Assembly: GCF_900100455.1 (NCBI RefSeq)
Contig: NZ_FNCV01000007.1
Span: 124,001-188,000, forward strand
DNA length: 64,000 nt
Reading direction: 5' to 3'
Source of the DNA: Roseospirillum parvum
GTDB taxonomy: Bacteria; Pseudomonadota; Alphaproteobacteria; Rhodospirillales; Rhodospirillaceae
Shown: positions 43,603-52,357 of the stretch, in pieces
How the letters are laid out: the number at the start of each line of letters is the position of its first letter
How positions within the stretch are numbered: the first letter of the stretch is position 1
Notes under the pieces: model-generated
Database searches by the model: none
Told to the model about the DNA's origin: nothing
What the model saw: the letters and a program-made list of their open reading frames with translations, nothing else
Program-made: the position numbers and the translations under genes

Positions 43603-45161
43603 TGGCGGGAACTCCCGTCCGCGGGGGCGTTCATCACCGGCTCCCGGCACAGCCGATCCGCCTCGGCCGCCGCGAAGCCCTTGGCCCGGGCCAGCTCCAG
43701 GCAGAAGGGGCGGTCCCACTGCGAGAATACCCCACCGGCCTGGAAATAGCCGCCGTAACCGTACACCGTGGCCGAGCCGAACAGCCCCGACGCCGCCAGC
43801 CCCAGGCCCACGGCCAGCCCCAGTCCCAGGCGCTGGCCCCGGCGGGCGGTGCCGAGCCAGTTCAACAGGCCCGGCGCGGCAAGGGCGATGAAAGCGATGA
43901 AGGGCGGCCACAGCTCGACCCGGTAGCGCACCGTCACCGTGGGATAGGCCAGGATGAACAGGGCCGGCACCGCGCATCCCAGCAGCAGCACCCAGCCCCC
44001 GGGCCCCGGCCGGGATCCCCGGGCCAGGGCCAACCCCAGCACCGGCAGCCACGCCGCGCCCAGGAACAGCAGGCCCATGCGCCTGGGCTCCAGGCGCACA
44101 TGCCCGGTCCACTCGGCGAGGGCGGCGTACATGGCCTCGAGGCGCGCCGCATAGGCCGGGAAGTCGGCCAGATAGGTCACGAGGTTGGGGCCGATGCGCC
44201 AAAGCTCGAACTGGCCGTGGGTCAGGAAGGTGCGCACCCGGGGGGCGTCGGCCGGCTCCAGGTGCCAATAGACCGGGGCGTACTGCAAGGGCGCCGCCGG
44301 GTCCCACGATCCGTGCAGCAGCAGGGGATCGCCGAAGCGGGCCCAGTTGACCGCCAGCAGCGCCGCCCCGAACGCGAACAGCACCAGCAGCGCCGCCACC
44401 GAGCGCCCGGCGCCGGGGCGCCAGCCGTGACGTGCGTGGTGCAGCGCCATCAGCCCCACCGCCACCACGTAAAGGCCGATCGCCACCTGCGGCCGGGCGT
44501 GCACCGCCGCCCCGGCGCACAGGGCCAGCGGCACGATGATGGCCGGGATCGGCGCCCTGAACAGCAGCGCCCGGCAGGCCAGGACGATCACCCCGGCGGT
44601 CAGGCAGAAGGCGATGGCGATGGGCTCGTGATAGAAGCTGTCGCTGGCCGCCAGCAGCAGCCCTGGCCCGGCCAGCCAGACCAGCAGGCCGGCCAGCGTG
44701 GTCAGGGTGGCGCGCCCGGCCCGCCCCTGGGGCCCGTGGGTGCGCACCAGCCGCACCAGCAGCCGGTGATAGAGCGCCGTGCCGAGCACCGTGAACAGCC
44801 AGATGGTGGGCACCACCAGCGAGACCCGGGTCAGGTCGACAAAAGGGAAGGCCAGGGCGCGGGTCAGCAGCGGCGCCAAGCCGTGATAGATGTAGGCCCG
44901 CCCGGCGGCGTCGTAGTGCCCCTCGAAGGCGGCGACGCGCACCGGCACGTCGAAATGCCCGTCGAGCAGGGCCAGGAAATAGCGGTTGTAGAGAAAGGCG
45001 CCGTAGCCGTTGCCCGGCAGGGTGCCGAAGGCATCGAGCAGCAGGGCCAGATAGAGCGCCGCCCCGCCGACCATGATCGCCCCGGCCGACCACGGCAGCC
45101 GGGCCGCCGGCACGACGGGTATCGGCGTCGGGGTTGGCGGGGCGAAAGCAGGCGGGGGCAT
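43599..45161 (-). CDS. polytopic membrane protein, putative GT-C-type glycosyltransferase (paralogue A)
   Basis: 520 residues, first gene of the operon, with a Pro-rich N-terminus (PPPAFAPPTPTPIPVVP) and about ten hydrophobic segments. It shares the loop AAFEGHYDAAG...YIYHGLAPLLTRA with the paralogue at 39347. The start ATG 45161 is chosen because GAGGAG precedes it; an in-frame TTG nine codons upstream has no support. Enzymatic role inferred only from topology and context. Confidence 0.65.
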   Translation of the reverse strand: MPPPAFAPPTPTPIPVVPAARLPWSAGAIMVGGAALYLALLLDAFGTLPGNGYGAFLYNRYFLALLDGHFDVPVRVAAFEGHYDAAGRAYIYHGLAPLLTRALAFPFVDLTRVSLVVPTIWLFTVLGTALYHRLLVRLVRTHGPQGRAGRATLTTLAGLLVWLAGPGLLLAASDSFYHEPIAIAFCLTAGVIVLACRALLFRAPIPAIIVPLALCAGAAVHARPQVAIGLYVVAVGLMALHHARHGWRPGAGRSVAALLVLFAFGAALLAVNWARFGDPLLLHGSWDPAAPLQYAPVYWHLEPADAPRVRTFLTHGQFELWRIGPNLVTYLADFPAYAARLEAMYAALAEWTGHVRLEPRRMGLLFLGAAWLPVLGLALARGSRPGPGGWVLLLGCAVPALFILAYPTVTVRYRVELWPPFIAFIALAAPGLLNWLGTARRGQRLGLGLAVGLGLAASGLFGSATVYGYGGYFQAGGVFSQWDRPFCLELARAKGFAAAEADRLCREPVMNAPADGSSRQ

Positions 45162-45291
45162 CGGCTCCTCGCGGGAGGCGGGCGACAAGGCGCCCCATCA
45201 TGCCGCGCCCACCGCGCCGCGACCAGCCCCGCCGGCTGTGACGCCGCCCACAGCCGACGCCGATGGGGCTGGCGGCACCCCCCGGATAACA

Positions 45292-45344
45292 GTTCGATAG
45301 TTGCCGAACAATCGTTGACAGGCTCACCCCGCCGCCCCCATACT
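45292..45344 (+). promoter_or_regulatory. promoter and operator of the ArsR-type gene
   Basis: GTTCGATAGTTGCCGAAC (45292-45309) has 5-bp inverted arms and is followed by TTGACA (45315-45320), an 18-bp spacer and CATACT (45339-45344). Transcription would start at or within a base of the ATG at 45352, i.e. a leaderless mRNA. A related sequence lies before the permease gene. Confidence 0.6.
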
Positions 45345-45351
45345 CGGCCCC

Positions 45352-45693
45352 ATGATCGATCCGCGCCTGGAAGAAACCGCCCGCTGTCTGGCCGAACTGG
45401 GGCACCCGGTGCGGCTGGCGGTGTTCCGCCTGCTGGTCCGCGCCGGCCCCGAGGGGGCCCTGGTCGGCGAACTGCTGGCCCATGTGGACATCCCCAAGTC
45501 CACCCTGTCGCACCACCTGCAACACCTGATCCTGGTTGGTCTGGTGCGCCAGCAGCGGGAGGGGCGGGCCCTGCGCTGCTTCCTGGTCCGCGAGCGGGCC
45601 CACGGCATGATCGACTATTTGATGTCCCACTGCTGCGAGGGGCTGACCGGCCCCTCCTGTTCGCTCCCCGACCCGCACTCCGACGCCGCCTGA
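45352..45693 (+). CDS. ArsR-family metalloregulator
   Basis: 113 residues. Winged helix-turn-helix: HVDIPKSTLSHHLQHLILVGLV with wing QQREGRALRCFLV. The C-terminus carries a cysteine cluster, HCCEGLTGPSC, suitable for a thiophilic ion such as arsenite. A candidate operator is repeated before the downstream permease. Together they look like an arsenic or organoarsenical resistance pair, inferred from family and linkage. Confidence 0.85.
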   Translation: MIDPRLEETARCLAELGHPVRLAVFRLLVRAGPEGALVGELLAHVDIPKSTLSHHLQHLILVGLVRQQREGRALRCFLVRERAHGMIDYLMSHCCEGLTGPSCSLPDPHSDAA

Positions 45694-45733
45694 GGGCGCG
45701 CACCTCCGCGCCGGGTTTCCGCGCTCCCGGACT

Positions 45734-45751
45734 GTTCGATTGTTCTGCAAC
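45734..45751 (+). promoter_or_regulatory. second candidate ArsR site, before the permease
   Basis: GTTCGATTGTTCTGCAAC matches the operator at 45292-45309 at 13 of 18 positions and lies 24 bp before the permease start, suggesting that the regulator also controls the permease directly. Confidence 0.45.
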
Positions 45752-45774
45752 ACTCATCCCCGAAGAGGCCTCCC

Positions 45775-46839
45775 GTGACCGACACCTCCCCCGCCTCCGC
45801 CCTCGATCAGGACCCCCCGCGCCGCGGCTGGCCGAAAGTCGACAAGGTGTGGCTGGCCCTGCTCGCCGCCCTGCTCGCCCTGGCCGTGCTCGACCGCGCC
45901 CAGCTCGGGCCCAGCCTGCTGTTCACCGCCCAGGCGCTGTGGGACATCCTGCCCTTCCTGGTCGCCTCGGTGCTGATCGCCGCCTGGACCAAGGCGACCG
46001 GGCTCGACCGGCACGTCTCGCGGGTGACCGCCGGCAACCCGGCCCGGGCCATCGGGCTGGCCGCCCTGTTCGGGGCGCTGTCGCCGTTCTGCTCGTGCGG
46101 CGTGGTGCCGATCATTGCCGCGCTGCTCGCCGCCGGCGTGCCGCTGGCCCCGGTGATGGCCTTCTGGCTGGCCTCGCCGCTGATGGACCCGCAGATGTTC
46201 CTGCTCATGCTGAGCACCTTCGGCTGGCCGCTGACCCTGGCCAAGACCGGGGCGGCGATCGGCCTTGGTCTGCTCGGCGGGGCGGTGACCCAGGGGCTGG
46301 TCAGGCGCGACCTGCTGGGCGAGGTGCTGCGCCCCGGCGTCGCCCCCACCTGCTGCGCCGCCAAGCGCAGCCTGAAGCCCGAGCCGGTGGCCTGGCGCTT
46401 CTGGCAGGCGCCGCAGCGGCGCGCCACCTTCCGGGCCAGCGGCCTGGAAACCGGGCATTTCCTGCTCAAGTGGCTGGCCCTGGCCTTCCTGGTGGAAAGC
46501 CTGATGCTGGCCTGGCTGCCGGCCGAGAGCATCGGCGCCTGGCTGGGCGCCGACGCCTGGTGGGCCGTGCCGCTGGCCGCCCTGGCCGGCATTCCGGCCT
46601 ACCTCAACGGCTATGCCGCGGTGCCCACGGTCGCCGGGCTGATCGAGCTGGGCATGACCCCGGCCGCCGGGCTGGCCTTCATGCTGGCCGGCGGGGTGAC
46701 CAGCATTCCGGCGGCGATGGCCGTCTTCGCCCTGGTCCGACGCCGGGTCTTCGCGCTGTATGTGGGGCTGGGCCTGGGCGGCGCGCTGCTGGCCAGCCTG
46801 GGCTACCTGCTCTGGGCCGGCGGCGGATCGGCCGGCTGA
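45775..46839 (+). CDS. permease of the UPF0718/ArsP family
   Basis: 354-residue inner-membrane protein with about eight hydrophobic segments. Family hallmark FCSCGVVPIIAALLAAGVP, plus LASPLMDPQMFLL and LNGYAAVPTVAGLIE in the second half; a CC pair (PTCCAAKRS) lies in the central loop. ArsP-type members export trivalent organoarsenicals; the substrate here is inferred from the upstream ArsR. GTG start at 45775. The last 37 bp overlap the convergent cyclase gene. Confidence 0.83.
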   Translation: MTDTSPASALDQDPPRRGWPKVDKVWLALLAALLALAVLDRAQLGPSLLFTAQALWDILPFLVASVLIAAWTKATGLDRHVSRVTAGNPARAIGLAALFGALSPFCSCGVVPIIAALLAAGVPLAPVMAFWLASPLMDPQMFLLMLSTFGWPLTLAKTGAAIGLGLLGGAVTQGLVRRDLLGEVLRPGVAPTCCAAKRSLKPEPVAWRFWQAPQRRATFRASGLETGHFLLKWLALAFLVESLMLAWLPAESIGAWLGADAWWAVPLAALAGIPAYLNGYAAVPTVAGLIELGMTPAAGLAFMLAGGVTSIPAAMAVFALVRRRVFALYVGLGLGGALLASLGYLLWAGGGSAG

Positions 46840-48707
46840 GCTCCCGGGGGGGACGCCGGGGGCGTGGTTCCGGCGGCTGCCTCCGGTGTTTCGGGCGGCA
46901 GCTCGGCGGCGATCTCCTGGGCCCGCTCGTTGGACCACACCACCTCGAACAGGTGCTGCGGCTCCTTGATGCCCTTCAGGGTGAAGGGCCCGCGCGGGTG
47001 GAAGGCCACCGTCTTGCCGGCGCACAGTTCCTTGACCACGCCGGTGCACCAGATCTGCCCCTGGCGGGCCCGGTCGCAGACCCGGGCCGCCAACTGGACG
47101 GCGGTGCCGAAGTAGTCGTTGCCCTCGACCACCGGTTCGCCGCAGTTGATGCCCACCTTGAGGCCCAGCGGCAAGCCGGGGGCGCGCTGGTTGTGCTGGA
47201 TGACGGCACGCTGCACGTCGATCATCGCTTCCACCGCGTCCACCGTGTTGCTGAAGGTGGCCATGATGCCGTCGCCGGTGTGCTTCACCTCGCGCCCGTC
47301 GTGGCGCGACAGGGCCGAGCGGACGATGGTGTTGTGGGCCCTGACCGCCTCCTGCGCCCCCACGTCGCCCAACTCCTGGGTCAGGCCGGTGGAGCCGACC
47401 ATGTCGGTGAAGACGATGGCCATGATGGTGTGGCTGGTCTGCTTGGCCTGCGGGTTGTTCCAGTCGTCGAGCACCGAGGTCAGGTTGGCGAAGGGGTCGG
47501 AGTTGCCGGCCAGATGCAGCTCCATGGCCTCGCGCCCGGACTGGATCATGTGCATGTAGCGCGCCTCCATGACGTACTCGTCCAGGCGCTCGACAAAGCT
47601 CTGGGCCAGGGCCGGCTTGGTGCCGACCATTTCCACCGTCTGGCGGATCAACGCCTGACGCCCGTCGTCATCGATCTCCCCCTCCAGGCTCAGGGCCTCG
47701 GCCGCCCCGGCCAGGAACAGGTTGACCCCGAACTTGTTGAAGGCATCAAGCTGCGGCCGGCTGCTCTTGATCACGTTGACCGCGCCGCCCAGGAAGCGGG
47801 TGATCTCCTGGCGCGCCACGTCCATGCCGACGGCCGGCGGCCCGCCCTTGGCCGCCTGCTGCCCGTCGTCCACGGCGTCCGGCGCCTCGTCGACGGGCTC
47901 CTCTTCCCAGTCGTCGTCCTCGTCCGGCTCCGGCTCGGGTTCCGGCTCCGGCTCGGGGGTCGGCTTGGGGGGTGGGGGCGGCGGCTCCGGCTCGGGCTCC
48001 GGGGTCGGGCCGACGCCGAACAGGCGGGCCCACAGGCCGGGCCTCTTTTCCGGGTCCTCGTCCAGGTCGGCGAACTGGTTCCAGTCGGCGTCCTCGTCGT
48101 CGTCCCCGCCGTCGTCGAGGGCAGAGCCCGCCCGGCGGCCCGGCCTGCCCCCGTCGGCGATGCCCCCCAGCGGCACGAACTTCAGCACCATGAACAGGGT
48201 GGAAACAAGGAAGCTGCCAAGGAACAGCACGAACAGGATCTGTGGGCCGGCCCGGGGCGGCAGGGCCACCCCGGCCTCGGGCAACTGGCCGAGCACGAAC
48301 GAGCCGATCACGGTCACCCCGGCGGCCAGGGCAAGGCCGCCGAAGATGACCAGCACCATGCGCAACACCAGATCGGCGCCCGAGGCGGCCACCTGATCGA
48401 CCTTGCTGCCACCCAGCAGGCCGCCGTCCGGCCCGTACTCGCTGAACGCCTCGTAGCTCTCGGTGGCGCGGGCCGGCGCCGCCTGGACCTCGCGGATCTT
48501 GGGGCTGAGGTAGACCACCGCCTCGTCGCTGACGTTGGCCCCGGAGTCGTAGATTTCCCGCACCACCTTGGTCGGCACGCCGAGGTGACGTTCGAGGGCT
48601 TTCGCCTCCTCGATCGCCCGGTCGCGCTGGAAGCTGGTGAATCGGGTATGCAGGGTCCAGCCGCGGCGCTGGTAGAGATAGACCTCGAAATGGACAATGG
48701 GAGGCAT
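46803..48707 (-). CDS. class III adenylate/guanylate cyclase, membrane-anchored
   Basis: 634 residues. The N-terminal part (1-105) is a soluble domain. Two membrane helices follow (MVLVIFGGLALAAGVTVIG; ILFVLFLGSFLVSTLFMVLK), then an acidic Glu-Pro repeat linker (about 225-265), a helical region, and the catalytic domain from about residue 410. Metal aspartates are in IVFTDMVGSTG and HTGDGIMATFS; the ribose/transition-state segment reads GTAVQLAARVCDRA, with Gln where many homologues have Asn. Base specificity cannot be read securely. Start ATG 48707. Tail Pro-rich. It overlaps the convergent permease by 37 bp. Confidence 0.87.
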   Translation of the reverse strand: MPPIVHFEVYLYQRRGWTLHTRFTSFQRDRAIEEAKALERHLGVPTKVVREIYDSGANVSDEAVVYLSPKIREVQAAPARATESYEAFSEYGPDGGLLGGSKVDQVAASGADLVLRMVLVIFGGLALAAGVTVIGSFVLGQLPEAGVALPPRAGPQILFVLFLGSFLVSTLFMVLKFVPLGGIADGGRPGRRAGSALDDGGDDDEDADWNQFADLDEDPEKRPGLWARLFGVGPTPEPEPEPPPPPPKPTPEPEPEPEPEPDEDDDWEEEPVDEAPDAVDDGQQAAKGGPPAVGMDVARQEITRFLGGAVNVIKSSRPQLDAFNKFGVNLFLAGAAEALSLEGEIDDDGRQALIRQTVEMVGTKPALAQSFVERLDEYVMEARYMHMIQSGREAMELHLAGNSDPFANLTSVLDDWNNPQAKQTSHTIMAIVFTDMVGSTGLTQELGDVGAQEAVRAHNTIVRSALSRHDGREVKHTGDGIMATFSNTVDAVEAMIDVQRAVIQHNQRAPGLPLGLKVGINCGEPVVEGNDYFGTAVQLAARVCDRARQGQIWCTGVVKELCAGKTVAFHPRGPFTLKGIKEPQHLFEVVWSNERAQEIAAELPPETPEAAAGTTPPASPPGAQPADPPPAQSR

Positions 48708-49087
48708 CGCGGCCTGTCAGTCCTGCTGTGATCCGACCAAGGGCCCGACCGGGAGGCGGCATCCCGCCCGGGTCGCCGCGCCGCTGCGCCGAGCCGCGCC
48801 AAGCAACCGCCAGCCGTCAGCATGCCGGTCGGTTTTGCATAGGAGCGGCGCGGACCAAGGTCGGTCACCCGTTTTCGGGCCAACCGGGGTCCCAGGCAAA
48901 TAACTATCCCATGACGGCGCCGCCCCAACAAGCCCGGCGCGGGCCAATCTGAACGGCAAAACCCCGCCAACCGTCGAGGTTGCGGGGTTGGGCCGGACGC
49001 CGGGGCTCCCTTGAAAGGGGCCGTCCACCTGGAACCTTGGGAAGCTTCCATCCCCCCCGGACCCTGCGCGGGACCGGGGACGGCGGA
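48708..49087. other. intergenic region between rpmE and the cyclase
   Basis: 380 bp on the upstream side of the cyclase. It contains the rpmE terminator (48957-48990). I see no gene and no certain promoter. Confidence 0.6.
48957..48990 (-). terminator. rho-independent terminator of rpmE
   Basis: On the minus strand AACCCCGCAACC and GGTTGGCGGGGTT pair with a one-base bulge around TCGAC and are followed by TTTTG. Confidence 0.8.
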
Positions 49088-49306
49088 TCAGGTCTTCAGG
49101 CCGAACTTGCCGAACTTGTTGTTGAACTTGGCGAGCTGGCCGGCGGTATCGACCAGTCGGTGCACGCCGGTCCAGGCGGGGTGCGACTTGGGGTCGATGT
49201 CCAGGCGCAGGCTGGTGCCTTCCATGGTCGAGCGGGTGGTGAACTCGCTGCCATCGGTCATGGTCACCGTCACCTCGTGGTAGTCGGGGTGGATGTCCTT
49301 CTTCAT
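49088..49306 (-). CDS. rpmE: 50S ribosomal protein bL31 (zinc-free form)
   Basis: 72 residues starting [20 protein letters not shown], with the alphaproteobacterial block [20 protein letters not shown] and C-terminal [16 protein letters not shown]. All four zinc-ligand cysteines of the C+ form are missing. A terminator follows the gene. Confidence 0.97.
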   Translation of the reverse strand: MKKDIHPDYHEVTVTMTDGSEFTTRSTMEGTSLRLDIDPKSHPAWTGVHRLVDTAGQLAKFNNKFGKFGLKT

Positions 49307-49448
49307 GGGTCTTCGACTTTGCGCCTTTGGGTTTCGGGGGAACGTGGAAGGGCGCTCTTATATCGGACCGCGGCCCCCCGTGCAAGGCCGCCGGTTGGAG
49401 GCTCAGAGTTGGGGAGCAGAGAGGAGGCAGTCGCCGCCGGCCGCCGCC
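49307..49448. other. short spacer upstream of rpmE
   Basis: 142 bp. TTTGGGTTTCGG and TATATCGG near 49325-49370 could belong to an rpmE promoter on the minus strand, but I do not assign it. Confidence 0.35.
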
Positions 49449-49805
49449 TCAGCCGCGCTCGGCCCGGGCGGCGCAGGCGATGCAGGTGGGCACCGTGGGC
49501 TCGATCTCCAGGCGCTTTTCGGCGATCTCCTCGCCGCAGCCCACGCAATAGCCGTAGTCGCCCTCCTCAAGGCGGGCCAGCGCCGCCTTGATGCGCCCCG
49601 CCTCGCCGCCGCGCGCCCGGTCGGCGGCCTGGGCCATGGCCTGCATCTGCAGGGCGTCCATGCGCGACAGACGGCCCACCGACTGCTGGTCCAGTTCCAC
49701 CGGGGCGCGGTCCTGGCGGGTCTTTTCCGAGGAGTCGGCCAACGCGGCCAGACGGTCGAGCAGGCGCTGGCGGAACTCGGCGATCCTGGCCTCGGACAGG
49801 GGCAT
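49449..49805 (-). CDS. DksA/TraR-family zinc-finger protein
   Basis: 118 residues. The N-terminal coiled coil (ARIAEFRQRLLDRLAALADS) is followed by the four-cysteine zinc finger (YCVGCGEEI, PTCIACAARAE). DksA-type proteins enter the RNA polymerase secondary channel and mediate ppGpp responses. The coiled-coil tip lacks an obvious paired Asp-Asp, so canonical DksA activity is not certain. Start ATG 49805 follows GGAGAG. It is 23 bp downstream of the MotB-like gene and may be in that operon. Confidence 0.85.
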   Translation of the reverse strand: MPLSEARIAEFRQRLLDRLAALADSSEKTRQDRAPVELDQQSVGRLSRMDALQMQAMAQAADRARGGEAGRIKAALARLEEGDYGYCVGCGEEIAEKRLEIEPTVPTCIACAARAERG

Positions 49806-49828
49806 GGGGGCTCTCCGTGGGTCGGCGC

Positions 49829-50959
49829 TCAACGCTGGTCGAGCTTGAACTCGATGCGCCGGTTGCGCCGCCGCGCCTCGGGCCCGCGCCCCGGGTCGAG
49901 CGGCTGGAACTCACCGAACCCGGCGGCGACCAGCCGATTGGGCGGCACCCCTTGCGAGACCAGGTAGTTGACCACCGAGATGGCGCGTCCCGCCGACAGC
50001 TCCCAGTTGGAGGCGAAGCGTTCGTTGTTGATCGGCACCCGGTCGGTGTGGCCATCGACGCGCAGGATCCAGTTGACGTCGTCGGGGATCTCGGCGGCGA
50101 TCTGAAGCAGGGTGTCGGCCAGTTGGGCGATGGTCGTCTTGCCCTCCTCGCCCAGTGTGGCCGAGGCGGACTCGAACAGGATTTCCGACTGGAAGACGAA
50201 GCGGTCGCCCTCGATGCGGATGTCGTCGCGCGCGCCCAACACCTGACGCAGCCGCCCGAAGAACTCCGAGCGGTACTTCTGAAGCTCCTGCACCTTGCTG
50301 GCCAGGGCGCGGTTGAGGCGATTGCCGAGATCGGCGATCTGCGCCTCCTTGGCCGCGTTCTCGGCCTCGGCGGCGTCCAGGGCCTCGTTCAGGCGGGCCA
50401 ATTCGGCGCGCAAGGCTTCCAGTTGCTGGTTGAGCAGGGCGGCCTGGGCGCGCGCCTCGGCGGACAGCTCGCGCTCGCTCTCCAGCTCGCTTTCGCGGTC
50501 GGTGACGGCGGCGTTCAGGCGCCGCACCTCGGCCTGCATCTCGGCCTTCAGGGCCTCCAGAGCCTTGACGTCGTTCTCCAGACGGGCGATCTGGGCCAGC
50601 CGGTCGCGCAACTCGTCGGACAGCTCGCTGTTGTCGTCCTCGAGCCCCTCCAGGCGGGCGGCCAGATCGTCGGCCCGGCCGCCGGCCTTTTCCAACTCGC
50701 CGGAAATCTGGGCCAGATTGAGCCTCAGGTCCTCGTTGGCCTGACGCTCCAGGGAGAGCAGCGAGGCCAGTTCGTTGACCCGGCGCGACAGTTGGGCCAG
50801 GGCATCGTCACGGCCCGACAGCGCCTGCCCCAGGAAGAACTGGCCGAGCACGAAGACCAGCAGCACGAAGATGAGGATCATCAACAGGGAGGCCAGGGCA
50901 TCGACGAAGCCCGGCCAGATGTCGGTGGCCCGACGCTGACGGCGGCTGGCGAGCCCCAT
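49829..50959 (-). CDS. MotB/OmpA-like peptidoglycan-binding protein
   Basis: 376 residues. One N-terminal membrane helix (about 16-47, PGFVDALASLLMILIFVLLV) begins with an Asp positioned like the proton-binding Asp of MotB. A long coiled coil (about 50-245) follows, then a C-terminal OmpA-type peptidoglycan-binding domain (ILRVDGHTDRVPINN, NWELSAGRAISVVNYLV, RNRRIEFKLDQR). It is the partner of the MotA/ExbB-like protein 6 bp upstream. Length and long coiled coil resemble ZorB and related envelope proteins rather than flagellar MotB. Confidence 0.85.
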   Translation of the reverse strand: MGLASRRQRRATDIWPGFVDALASLLMILIFVLLVFVLGQFFLGQALSGRDDALAQLSRRVNELASLLSLERQANEDLRLNLAQISGELEKAGGRADDLAARLEGLEDDNSELSDELRDRLAQIARLENDVKALEALKAEMQAEVRRLNAAVTDRESELESERELSAEARAQAALLNQQLEALRAELARLNEALDAAEAENAAKEAQIADLGNRLNRALASKVQELQKYRSEFFGRLRQVLGARDDIRIEGDRFVFQSEILFESASATLGEEGKTTIAQLADTLLQIAAEIPDDVNWILRVDGHTDRVPINNERFASNWELSAGRAISVVNYLVSQGVPPNRLVAAGFGEFQPLDPGRGPEARRRNRRIEFKLDQR

Positions 50960-50965
50960 GGCGGC

Positions 50966-52105
50966 CTACCCTTCCTCGGCCATGGCGGCGATGGTGCGGG
51001 TCAGCAGCTTGATCTCGCCGCGGATTTCCTTGGTCGACTGCTCCCGGCCCTGGGCCAGCTCCTTGGCCAGACCGGACAGCGCGGCATCGATGTTGCGGAT
51101 GTGGCCGCGCGTCGTCGGATCGAGACCGCCGCCGCCCTCGGCCTGCCCCAGCCTGGCCAGCAGCGGTTTCAGCTCGACCTGCCCCTCGGCCACCTTGAGC
51201 AGCACCTCCTGCTGGGCTCGCATGTGGTCGGACAGCGACGACAGGCTTTGCGTCAGGGCGCTCAGATGCTGGCTGGTGTCGCGCCGGCTGTCCTCGGAGC
51301 GGGCGATGGTCTCCTGCAACTCGGCGACGCTTTCGGCGGTCTGCTCGAGCAGGGCGTGGATGTAGGCTGGCACGCTGCCGCCTTCCTCGCCGCCGTGGAA
51401 GCCGCCGCCGGAAGACAGCCGGGTCATCCCCGACAGCCATTCCTCCAGATCGTTGTAGAAGCGGTTCTGGGCCTGCCCGGCCTGCAGGTCGAGGAACCCC
51501 AACGCCAGCGAGCCGGCGAGCCCGAACAGGGACGACGAGAAGGCCGTGCCCATGCCCGACAGGGGCGCCTCCAGGCCCTTTTTCAAATCGTCGAAGACCA
51601 CCGTGATGTCGGCCCCGCCGATCGACAGGTCGCGGATCACCCCGGCGATGGAATCGACCGTCGACAGCAGGCCCCAGAAGGTGCCGAGCAGCCCCAGGAA
51701 AACCAGCAGGCCGATGAAATAGCGCGAGATGTCGCGCAACTCGTCGAGCCGCGCCGCGATCCCGTCGAGCAGCGCCCGGGTGGCCGAGGCGGCCAGGGTG
51801 AAGCGGGCCCGGTCCTGGTGGCTTTCCAGCATGCGGGCCATGGGCGCGATCAGGCGTGGCGCGCGCTCGACGCTGACCGACTGGCCGTCGCGGAAGCTTT
51901 CGATCCAGCGCACCTCCGGCCCGAGCATCATCACCTGCCGGATGTTCAGGCCGACGCCGATCAGGAACACCGTCAGGATCAGGCCGTTGAGCGCCGGGTT
52001 GGCGGCAAAGGCCTGCCACAGGGGTGGAAACAGCAGCGCCGCCACCACCACCACGGCGGCCAGGAAGATGCTCATGCGAAGCAGGAAGCGGGTCGGCCGA
52101 CTCAT
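50966..52105 (-). CDS. MotA/TolQ/ExbB-family proton channel protein
   Basis: 379 residues. Two N-terminal hydrophobic segments (FLLRMSIFLAAVVVVAALLF; NGLILTVFLIGVGLNIRQVM) are followed by the channel helices (YFIGLLVFLGLLGTFWGLLS; GMGTAFSSSLFGLAGSLALG) typical of the MotA/TolQ/ExbB fold. A long C-terminal coiled coil (about 245-375) extends into the cytoplasm. Paired with the MotB-like gene, it should form a proton-driven motor of unknown duty. Start ATG 52105 follows GGAGGAG. Confidence 0.86.
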   Translation of the reverse strand: MSRPTRFLLRMSIFLAAVVVVAALLFPPLWQAFAANPALNGLILTVFLIGVGLNIRQVMMLGPEVRWIESFRDGQSVSVERAPRLIAPMARMLESHQDRARFTLAASATRALLDGIAARLDELRDISRYFIGLLVFLGLLGTFWGLLSTVDSIAGVIRDLSIGGADITVVFDDLKKGLEAPLSGMGTAFSSSLFGLAGSLALGFLDLQAGQAQNRFYNDLEEWLSGMTRLSSGGGFHGGEEGGSVPAYIHALLEQTAESVAELQETIARSEDSRRDTSQHLSALTQSLSSLSDHMRAQQEVLLKVAEGQVELKPLLARLGQAEGGGGLDPTTRGHIRNIDAALSGLAKELAQGREQSTKEIRGEIKLLTRTIAAMAEEG

Positions 52106-52130
52106 GGGCTCCTCCGGGGATCCTCAACGG

Positions 52131-52202
52131 GCGGTGGGTGGGGATGACGGGACGGCGGTGGGTGGGGATGACGGAACGGCGGTGGGTGGGGATGATGGGA
52201 CG
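52131..52202. repeat. 24-bp tandem repeat (3 copies)
   Basis: Three units (52131, 52155, 52179) of GCGGTGGGTGGGGATGACGG plus GACG, with one or two substitutions, lie immediately upstream of the MotA-like gene start in the 252-bp gap to the next gene. Confidence 0.92.
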
Positions 52203-52357
52203 GGCGGGACAGCAACGCGCAGTCAGGCGAACAGACGGGCCGACCGGCGGCGCCGGCAGGTGGCCAGGGCAAGGTGGCCAGGGCGGACCCTCGCCGATCC
52301 AGGGTTGGCCGATATTGTGGCAACGGCAAGGCAGCCAGCCCCGCCGCGCCGACACCA

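Noticed and set aside
43602-48731. 1709-codon open frame spanning several genes on the plus strand
   Set aside because: It crosses five well-supported genes on both strands and its translation has no recognisable domain.
49829-52105. Zorya anti-phage system
   Set aside because: The MotA/MotB-like pair resembles ZorAB in layout, but no ZorC, ZorD or ZorE gene is adjacent and the neighbours are DksA-like and OmpA-like; kept only as a comparison.
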